This document shows, piece by piece, positions 1 to 10,200 of a stretch of DNA of 64,000 bases (within the stretch, counting starts at the first letter, position 1; each line of letters begins with the position of its first letter). A model generated the notes under the pieces. The model worked only from the letters and a program-made list of their open reading frames with translations. It was not told the origin of the DNA and ran no database searches. Origin of the DNA: Heloderma charlesbogerti. Taxonomy: Eukaryota > Chordata > Lepidosauria > Squamata > Helodermatidae. Position numbers and translations under genes: made by a program. The stretch covers positions 372,001-436,000 of the forward strand of contig JANEZZ010002199.1 of the NCBI GenBank assembly GCA_026122225.1. The letters run 5' to 3'.

Positions 1-70
1 CCCTGATGTAGGGGCAAGTTCGTGGGAAGAGGTTTATGCAGATGCTTTGCAGTGCTCTTTGTTTCATGGA

Positions 71-303
71 GAAGGCTATCCATGCTACTAGTCCTGATGG
101 CTATATGCTACCTCCAGTATCAGAGGCAGTAGGCCTATGTACAGCAGTTGCTGGGGAACATGGGCAGGAGGGTGCTGTTGCACTCATGTCCTGCTTGTGG
201 GCTTCCAATCGGAGCATCTGGTTGGCCACTGTGTGAACAGGATGCTGGACAAGGTGGACCCTTGGTCTGATCCAGCACGGCTCTTCCTACGCTCTTATGG
301 TCT
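71..303 (-). mobile_element. Sauropsid SINE-like repeat (TGGATCAGACCAAGGG family)
   Basis: Read on the minus strand this matches the copies at 51488-51722 and 62455-62800: CTGGATCAGACCAAGGGTCC, CAGCATCCTGTTCACACAGT, CCCAGCAACTG, then TAGCCAT...GATAGCCTTCTCC. It lies in the intron before gene 1 alpha1. Confidence 0.7.
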
Positions 304-355
304 TGTTTCATTCCCCCCAACTCTGCAACCATCTGTCTCTGTCTCTCCCTTGCAG

Positions 356-625
356 ATGTTTCTTCGCACTCCCTGCGTTATACCCGCACAGTTGTGTCAG
401 AGCCCTCCAAAGAGCTGCCCCGATTCATTGCTGTAGGGTACCTGGATGACCAGCCCATCGAACGCTATAACAGCAAAACAGAGAGGATGGAGCCTCTGCC
501 ACTGGGGGTGAAACTGAGCCTGAATAACTTGTACTGGGACTGGCAAACCCAGAGAGCAAAGAGGGATCAGCTGACGTTCGGAGTGAGCCTGGTGAGCCTG
601 CAGATTCACCACAACCAGACGGAGG
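356..625 (+). CDS. Gene 1 exon: MHC class I alpha1 domain
   Basis: The 270-bp exon follows a pyrimidine-rich tract ending in TTGCAG and stops before GTGAGT, with phase 1 at both ends. The protein opens with the class I signature SSHSLRYT and contains FIAVGYLDDQPIERY, typical of the alpha1 beta-sheet, then YWDWQTQ at the start of the helix. The equivalent of groove Tyr7 is present (LRYT). The end reads HHNQTEG, giving the conserved N-glycosylation sequon near residue 86. The residue matching position 84 is His, not Tyr (mammals) or Arg (most other vertebrates). Confidence 0.9.
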
Positions 626-3600
626 GTGAGTGGAGGGTGGAACGTCTCCTGGGGGAGTTGCACACTAGGTGTTCCATGCTCTCTTCTTGTCAGGCATCTG
701 CATGGTGCTGTCATCCAGTCATTGCCATCCTGTATTTTTTCTGGGATTCCTTCATCATTTGGCTGATCTCAGAAAATGCAACCTTTTTCGGAAGAGTTGA
801 AGAACAGTACAATCTCCACAGGTGGAGATGGCTTTCCTAATATTCTTTTTCATCTTTTTTAAAAGATGGAGTTTTAACCAGGGCCAGCCCTACCATTAGG
901 CATGAAAGGGATGAAAACATTTTGTTACTTAATTTATTACTGCTGTTTATTACTTGTACGGCCAGGGAGGAGGAGAAGCACTTGTGCAATTTTCTACCTC
1001 AGTTGCCAGAATAATATTGCTGGCATTGGGTGTTCTGAACCTTGGCCCCGCGGGGGGTGGGGGCCAGCATTACGTCAAGGGAACAAAATATCTTGCACTG
1101 GCTCTGATTTTGACATGGGCAGCGATGTGTCAGGCAGGTGAACCTACTGCATATTTAATCTGTATTTTGATTAGTACTAACATGCTTTTCTGGATGGATA
1201 TGTATGTATCTATGTATGTGGATATATACAAAATACTGCTTCATTAAAATAAGGCTATAACATTATAACAGTACAATGCAGGCTTCCTGGTGCCCTCCTG
1301 CTGTTTTGGACTACAACTCCCAGAATTCCTGACCACTGGTCATACTGGCTGGGGCTGATGGGAGTTGAAGTCCCAAACATCTCGAGGGCACCACGTTGGG
1401 GAAAGCTGCTATAATGTGACTTTTTAAAAGATGGAAAACAATCCCTTTCCGGTAACAGTCTTTCCAGTCTTGCTAGAATGACCCTGGTCAGAAAGGCCCC
1501 TGCCACCTCCCCACCATGCCAGAAACTGAGATATCAAATATCAGCCCTGTCACTCAGTGCCTCACATGTAAGCACTTCTATTATTTATTTATTAATTACA
1601 TTTATATCCCGCCTTTTTTCCTCTTGCAAGGAACCCAAGGCGGCTTACATTATCCTCCTCTTCTCCATTTTATCCTCACAACAACACCTCTGTGCGGTAG
1701 GTTGGGCTGAGAGTCTGTGACTGGCCCAAAGTCACCCAGTGAGCTTCCATGGCCAAGTGGGGACTAGAACCTGGATCTCCCAGCTCCCAGTCCAACACTC
1801 TCACCACTACACCACACTGGCTCACTTTTCTCATTGAAGGGGGGGAGCAGAGACCTCCCCCGCTCCCAGGGGTGCAAACATCAGAGAGAGGATTGGGTGC
1901 ATGGAGGCACCTGAACACCCCCTGCCCTCCATCTTCTGTCTCTTTCAGGATTTCACACCTGGCAGTGCCAGGAGGTTTGCGAGGTGAATGAAGATGGTCG
2001 TTTAAGAGTATATCACCGGGATGCTTATGATGGGAGAGAAGAGGACAGCCCGGATCACCTCACCAAGAAGAGCCACAGGAAAGAATATTTTGAGTACTAC
2101 CCCTGCATGAGATGGCTGAAGACAGCCCTGGAGATCTGGAAACGGCATCTGTTGGGGAGGGGTGAGTAGGAAAAAGGGTGGGAGAGCGTGACATCTTCAG
2201 GCTCTTTCCCAAATCATGACTTGAGCAGGGCACTGTGTGAACAGAATGCTGGACTAGAAATATTTATTATATTTATTAATCTGCCCAATGACCAATGTTC
2301 TCTGGGTGGATTAGAAACAGTTGCAAAACCAAAGTACCTTACAAATAGTTAAAAATATAAAATACAATGCAAATATTTCAAAGAATAAAATCACAGAGGG
2401 GACGGTCCCAGGCTCCTTAAAAGTAGTAGTAGTCAGGCCACTCCTGAAGAAACCTAATTTGGACCCAGAAGTGGAGAACAAGTATAGGCCGTTGGTTAAC
2501 ATTCCCTTCCTGGCAAGGTGCTCGAGATTGTGGTTGCTGATCAACTCCAGGCATTCTTAGGTGGAACTGATTTTCTAGATCCATTTTAATCTGGCTTTAG
2601 GCCTGGTTTTGAGAGGGAAACTGCCTTGGTTGCCCTGTGGGATGACCTTTGCCAGGAAAGAGGCAATGAGAGTGGAACCCTGTTTCTTCTCTTTTACATC
2701 CTCCCGTATCCAACAGGCCATCCCCTCCTTATTAGAAGTAACAAGCCAAGATGGCCAAGGGTCAAGCACATAAATGACTGGCTGAACTCATCCAAGCACC
2801 TTGTCTGCATCCTTATGCCTCCACAACAGAAACTCATCCAATACAGCTGGACCAGACAATGCTCCATTAATAGAACCACACTAATAGAGGAGTCCAAGGG
2901 CTCCTTCACACTTGGCTTTTATCCTGCTATGGAGATTGCTTACTCACAGAAGTTTGCGGGTCCTGTACATGATGCAATCCTCCTCCAGGGCACCTCCTGC
3001 TCTTTGTGAGCTCTATTAGTTGTTTTCCATGATGACGAAAGTCCAGCATTTCCCCTCCTCCCACCATGGAGTCGACATAAACGAGGGTATACAGTTTGAA
3101 GTCGCTTTTATTGCAAACTAGCTGATATATCCGGCGTTGCCCGGGATGTAATTTTGTCATAGGCGCTCTTTCTTAGAAATAGCTTAAGGTAGGTTTATGC
3201 TTTTCGGAAAGGCCCCATAAGAAACGTGAAAAGAAAAAATCAGCACATCTTTTGTGTAGCTATTATTTTTTAAAAAAAATTCTTATGAAGAGTAGACAAC
3301 ACAATTTTTGCTTCTTCTCACAAACTAATTCTGCAACTTATAACTGTACATGAGAAGAACATGGAGATTCCTGAGCAGCATGATGGGTGACATGATGCCG
3401 ACGGCGCCAACAACTATGGACCTAACGTTAAATATCACCAAAGTAGAAGTTCATTGTAAGGCTTGTCTATAAACAACAGTTGTTGTTTTTCTAATTAGAG
3501 CAAAGAGGTAATTGGAAACTTAAGGCCAAAGAAGCTAAGTTGATAGAAATCGTCAGTTCAGCTACACGTAAAACACCACTATTTTGCCCTTCATTTTGCA

Positions 3601-6600
3601 ATTCCCTTCTCACTTCCCCGCAGTTCACTCTTTTATGAATAAAGCCTTAAGTCTCCACTCCAGTGTGTCATCGCAGCCCCTCACACAGGCAAGCACACAC
3701 CGCACCACATTTCACAGTAGTGTTAATCACACACTACTAACAGATACATCTGGCATCGAAAGGGGTAAAGATATTTAACACTAACTTGCTTGCTCCCTGG
3801 ATACTGCAGGAACAGGGGAGAGAAACTAAATGCTCTGCACAGTCAGAAAAGAAACCACGAGTGAATGGGAGGGAACAGACGGTGGCCAGCTAATCCAAGG
3901 TGAAGGAAGTCAGAGTGAATGGGAGAAAGACCAATAGAATGAAAGATGGCCAATAGCCTCCTAGCTGAAATCAGAAACCTGGCCCGTACCCAGTGACTCC
4001 TGTCATACACCTGGCAAGTGAGAATGTGAAGTAAAAGGGGCAGCAACTGCAGGGCCCAAATGGCAGGCTCAGTGGGCCCCGACAGTGTGAGTACATCCAG
4101 GCGAGCTCCCCCTTATTCCTTGCATTACAGACAGCCCTGCAGCCAGCCACAAACCCACACACACAATTTTTGACTTTTATATATATAGAAGATAAAACAA
4201 CAGTACCACCTAGTGGCTTTGTAATGATACACACAGCCCTTATGGAGATGTTTAGTTTTTTAGAAAGCCACGTGGAAAGGACCCGATCTAACACCACAAA
4301 GATTCCGGAAGAAGAAAGACCAGTAAATTGCAGGGTTTTTAGCCTTGTGTGATGAAGCGCCAAGTCATACCGATACAAGAGATTTTATCTTCAAAGTGTT
4401 GTGCAAATTTATCACAGGGAGCTGCTGAGCGTGTAACCAATTCCCTTTTAGGGTCACATTGTAATAATCCCTTCACCACCTGAAACAGCTCTGCTGGACG
4501 ACACTGTGAAGATTAGGGATGTCAGAGAATTCCGCGACGGATCTCAGTGAGGCCGAATGCCAGTGCATGCGGCCCCCCGAAATCCGTCGCGGAACGAAGC
4601 CCCCGCCCCCCCAACCCACGAAAGGCGCATGGGACAAAGTCCTCGCCGCCCCCACCCCACGAAAGGCACGCGAAACGGAGCACTTACCTGCTCCCGTCTG
4701 CGCTGCTTTGCGAATGGTGGCTGTCCTGCGGCCGCCATTTGCTTCCTCCTCTTCATAGCCGTGATAGGCTACATAAATACTTACGTAGCCTATCACGGCT
4801 AACGCAGTGACGCCATTTGCATATGCTGGGGTTTTTCCCCCTGCCGTGATAGGCTATGTAAATATTTACGTAGCCTATCACGGCTCAATACAGGGACGCA
4901 AATGGCGGCAGCTACGACAGCCGCCATTTGCGTCTCTGCAGGGCTGCCCAGTGGCCAGATGTCTGGCTGCGGGTGGCTGGAGCTGGCCGGAGACTCCGCG
5001 GCTTGGCCGCGGAGCGGAGCCGGCCGGGCAGGATTCCGGGGGGAGGGACAGAGCGCCTCCCCCCCACTGCGGATTGCCTGGCGCAGAGCCAGGTGGGTGT
5101 TTTGTACATCCCTAGTGAAGATGCAACAGAGGTAGAAAAGAACTTCTTTGCCACACTCACCACCACACGGTTGGCTCGATAATGAGCTCTAGCCATATTT
5201 GGTTGGATTCAGCAACAGTCTTTATCCGCTTGTGTTCCAAGGTCATATACACAGACATAAAATCATAGGGTTGGAAGGGGCCTACAAGGCCATTGAGTCC
5301 AACCCCCTGCTCAGTGCAGGAAGCCTGATTCCCAAGCGATTTCCCATCCAAGTTCTAACCAGGGCTGACCCTGCTTGGCTTCCGAGATTGCTTCCTGACA
5401 TCTTCTCACACACACACACACACACACCTTGGATTCTAGAAGGATTGGATGCCAAGAAGAGGGTTGAGTGAAGACTTGGGCCAAATAGAACTGAGCATCC
5501 CATGGAGTCCATTTTGTGCCAACAATGGCAGCAAAGAATTTCCCCTCCTCGCCTGGCGCCAGGGGTCGACACTGTCAGGCAATTGCCAAGGCCCCAGCTG
5601 GGCCCACTCCCCATACCAGAGGAAGAGGAGCAGAAGGATCCACCCCTGCCTACCCTCTCTCATGCTCCTCCCAAGGAGAACTGGCCCTCCTTTCATAGGA
5701 AGTATCCCTTCCCTCAGCTCCACACCACCACCTAGGTTGGCAGCAAGCCCTCTTCCTCCTCCCTTCATTCCCCACACAACCCACATGCCTGGTTGGGCTG
5801 CAACAGCAGAAGCTGCTTCTCCGCCAGGCCCCATCACTGCACGCTTCCAAGAAGGCCCTGAAAATGTACTACCCTACTCTGGCCTTCCCTGGTTACGTTT
5901 TATTGGACTGCGTTGTGGCTGCAGTTGTGTGTTCTGTTTATTCTGGTGTTTGCTGTTTTTTTCTGGAACGTTTCCTGCTGTTGTTGTCTTTGTTCTGTTT
6001 GTGTTTTTACCATTTTTAATATTGAATCGGGATTTTAAAATGTTTTTTATTGTACGCCACCATGGGAGGGGCACTGCCCTAAAAGGAGGCCAAGAAATAC
6101 TTGACATAAAAATAAATATATATTTTTTCCACTGCTGATCAATCTCCCTTCTCCAGATTACGTGCACTGACTAACTCTTCCCTATTGGTTAAGATGAAGT
6201 CAAGGATAATAGATAATCTCCTCCTTCCTTCCTCTGCTTTGGAAAGAAGAAGTTGTCAGCAAGGCATGTCAGGAACTTGCTGGTGATTCCATGCTTAGCA
6301 GATTGGCTACCTCGCTGAGTCTCTTACATCTCTGTTCCGGGGTACACATTTTTGACTTATGCTGCTACTGTCCTCCTTTTCTGTTGCATCTACTGCTTTT
6401 GACAAAGTTATACTTTTATTTAATTTGAGTTTGACAAAGTTATACTTCTTTAATTGCTACAATTCCAGTCATGGGAGTTGTCCCCGAATCTCCATTATAC
6501 CCACCAAGTCGTATTTACCTGAACTAAGAGTTCAAGCTAATCTTGTTTGTCTCCCAAACTCTGCGCATTAATCTATAGACATCAAAACGTGGATCTAACC

Positions 6601-7211
6601 TCCTCAGAAGATGGAATCTGTAGGAGGGTCATATAAGATCTTCTCAAATGCTGGGGGTGGGGGAGACTGGGAGTTGATATGGCATCTATCTGGCCAGCCA
6701 ATAGAGATATGCTTTCTTAACCTGGTCCAATATTGCCATGTTTGCAGTGCCCCCAAAGGTGAACATAGTACGTAAGGACAACTATCTTGCCTGCCGAGCT
6801 TATGGCTTCTTCCCTAAGAAAATCAATGCTACTTGGTTTAAGGATGGGAAGGCCTGGGAGGAAGAGACCCTCGGTGGGGATGTTCTCCCCAATGCAGATG
6901 GGACGTACTACACCTGGATCGCCATCAAGGTCAATCCAAAACTCGGAGAACGCTATGAGTGTTATGTGGAACATGCTGCGCTGGCAGGACCTCTGATCAT
7001 GGACTGGGAAGAGTCTGGTGAGAGAATGAAGGAATGGGGGAGGCCTGTCTCCATGTCGGGGTAGGGTAGAAGATTCTGGGCTGTGGATTTTCATCCAAAG
7101 GAAGGACTTAGAGATGAGACCCCTGCCCCAACAAGCTGCCTCTGTTTTGTGGGTGCTCTGAACTTCAGAAATCAGAGAACTCACTACCTGGGCTTTCTCT
7201 TTAGTAACATC

Positions 7212-7244
<33 letters not shown>

Positions 7245-10200
7245 ACACAGGGTTTTAGATGTAATATTATGGATTTGTGTTGTTTTTAAATTTGTATCAT
7301 TCTGATATTGTTGGAAGTTATAGGAAGAAAAGTGGTGCATTATGCAGTAGGAGCCTACCTACACAGGTGGCATGGGGCCAGGGCTCACAGGGTCGAAGCG
7401 CCGGGACTTCTTCCTTATCAGGGACAATGTGGTCATTGCCACCTGCTTAAGGCGTCTGTGTTCCCTCTCAGTTTAGCTGCAATCTGCATAGCAGCTGGGG
7501 GGGAATTGGGTTTTCACAGCCACAACATACTGTGGTGAGCTATCTCTGTTGTACTGCAAAGTATATTGGTGTGACTTGGGGCTTTTTTAGCCAACACTTT
7601 TATGGTGCGTACGTCAGATGACGTCGTCATCCTCCAGTGGCTATCCTGTGCTTTCCTGGGTTTTGCGGGGTGGGGAAAATATGGTCTTTTTTGGAATTGC
7701 GAAACAAACTGCAATTCTCCACCAGTGTAGTTGTGTCCTTCCACATTGTTCCACTATACCACAGCACCACCTAGAGGTTATGTAGGGGGATGGATCAAAA
7801 GGCAGGCAAAGAAAGAAAAAACATGTATGTAGAGATACGATCTTAATCCCACAAAAAATTCAGCAGTAGAAGTAACTGGTTAAAAAGCATCATTCATAAA
7901 GCCCCTTTGTCTTGAATGTGTAATTAAGACCAATTAGCCTCACAAAGACCTACAAAAGACATAAATAGAACTTACAAAGGGATCAACACTGCTGCCTGTA
8001 TTTTTGGTGTCTCCTTGAGGGCATGGCTATGGGGACTGTTATGCAGTACCTGTACTAAAAAAATTATCACTACCGAACTACCTAATGTGTGTCCTTTGGG
8101 GTGTAAACCATGTCTTATATCCCCATTCTGAAGATGGTTAAGAATGCTTGGGTAAACTTACTTTGGAAGAGGATCAATTCTAATTGGGCCCCAGTTAATT
8201 GTCTTGGCTTGGGGGGGGGCAACATCTCAGGAATGTCCTCTGGCTCAACATAGACTTGATTTCTATGCAAAAACAAGGCAGATTGCAACAAATGGATAAA
8301 AACAAAAGGATAGGCATGAAAATATATAAAACTGGGGTGTCAAACGCAATAAGAAATGACTGAACAAACAGTAAAACAATTCTTTAAGACAAAGGCTTGG
8401 TAAATTTCCCTCCAGGTCTGTAATGCACGATGTCACCCCTTGGGAAGCAATTCGGCTATACTGAGGCCATCACAGAGGAGGCCCTGCTTTTTACCCCCAT
8501 CAGCAAGAGCCATTCTTTTTGTGGTTTTTCTTTGTGGGATGACATGGCACATGGCACACTCCCCACCTCAGCCCTGCAGGGATGCTTGCGTATCTTTGCA
8601 CTCAGCTTTGAGAGGAGGCGGCTGTTGCTTGGATCTCCCTCTCTGCTGGCTGTAGCCCTGCTAACTCTGTGGAAGCCCTGTCTTTCAGACCCAAAAAAGC
8701 TTCCCTCATAAGAGGGGGAGATTGCTCTTGGGTTCCCTTCAATCATTTGCTCTTTCTGTCATTCCAGTCTTAGCCACTGTGTTCTGGCCCGTTTCGGGAG
8801 GCGTCTTGGGGGCTGTAGCTGTTGCTCTGCTGGCATCTGGGATCATCTTCTACATCAGTAAGTGACTCATGGATGCATTTTCTGGGGGAGGGGAGTCATC
8901 TCTGTGGCAGATGCTCACTGAGCATGTACAGATGGCTCAGGCCTCCCGATAGTAGCAGCTGCAACCCACCAAATCTGGTGGTGCCCACAAGCCTCTGTCC
9001 CTGTAAATGCTTTTTCTGACATCTTCAGGAAAGAACCCAAAGGTCATCTAGTCCATCCTTTACTTTTGAAGTAGGGTTCACTGCTCCCTGTAATTAAATC
9101 ATCCCCTAATGAAAAGCCTACCAAAAAACAACCTGTTAATCAAGGGTGGTGGTGTAGATCCTGAGGGGTCTCAAGTCCAGCTGCCTCTCCTAACTTCTAC
9201 CAGGGCCCTAAAACAAAAAATTACTCAGAATTACTTAGAATTAAGCCTCATTGTTTTCTGTGGCATTTTTCTTTTTAAAAGCTTTGTTAATAAAAGCACA
9301 CATTAATTTTGCAACAGGGCTATGTGATGGTGTGGCTGAGACAAGGTTGGAGGAGAACCCTCCTGATGAGTCTACCTCCTTTGGGGATTCAGGTGATCCC
9401 TTGACCTAGGTCTGAGCTTGTCTGCTCCCCTCCCCTCCTTCCCAACAACCTCAAACATGAGCATTTGAAGCCTTAAATGTGCTGGTTGGGGTGGGGGGAT
9501 TTATTGGAGGGTGGGCAGTTTCCACCCATGCCTTCAGCTGTCTTCCAGTTTTGCAGAGGGGACGAGCAGAGGCAATGCCATTATGCCACAGCGAAGCAGG
9601 GGGCATGACATATCAGGTAGGCTGATACCAGGAAAGCTGCCTGGGGGAGTTCTGGGCCCTCTTTTTCTGGAGGCTGTTAGGAAGAGCCTTCTGAAGCAGC
9701 TGCCAGGGAAGGCTTAGGGTCCAAGTGCCATGCCTTAATCGAAAAGGTGGAACTGGATGATCTCTGGAAGTCCCTTCCAGCTCTGACTTTCTGGTTTTGT
9801 TTCTACAGAGATGCATCAAGTGAGTGATGCCCCCTTCTGTTAAACATCAGTGGTGGGGTGGGAGGTACGGAGACAAATGGAATAGCTTAAAAGTCACTGA
9901 GCAAAGAAAAGAAGTAAAAAGACACTGATTCCCTCTCACTCCTTCCCTTCGTAGCAAAGGAGGATGGCGGGTCCAGCATCTCCAGCAGCAGTGGTAAGTG
10001 TGAGGGAATCCCACCCCAAAGGGCGGGAGGGGTTCTGCCTGTCCCTGAGCCTCCCGGGAAAAGGGGATGTGGGGCGGGAGAGGCCACCCTCACGAGTTAA
10101 CTGTACGATCAAAACCCCTGGGGGATGCCGTGGGACACCGTCCACGACCCCTTGGATCTCCCCCAAGCTTTGTGGGCAATGTGGAAGCGTGAGAAACGGT

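Larger units (their letters stand above)
7906..9810 (+). other. Gene 1 introns around the transmembrane exon
   Basis: Apart from the transmembrane exon (8768-8857) and the doubtful exon at 9318-9392, I recognise no gene or named repeat here. Confidence 0.5.

Noticed and set aside
5258..5390. 5S rRNA gene
   Set aside because: Only the promoter-like head is present, it is diverged, and it is joined to a CR1 tail. It is a SINE. The same holds for 22880-23030.
5449..6138. 229-codon open frame, plus strand
   Set aside because: Low-complexity, Pro/Phe-rich, no domain, and its 3' half runs through a LINE-like tail. Not a gene.
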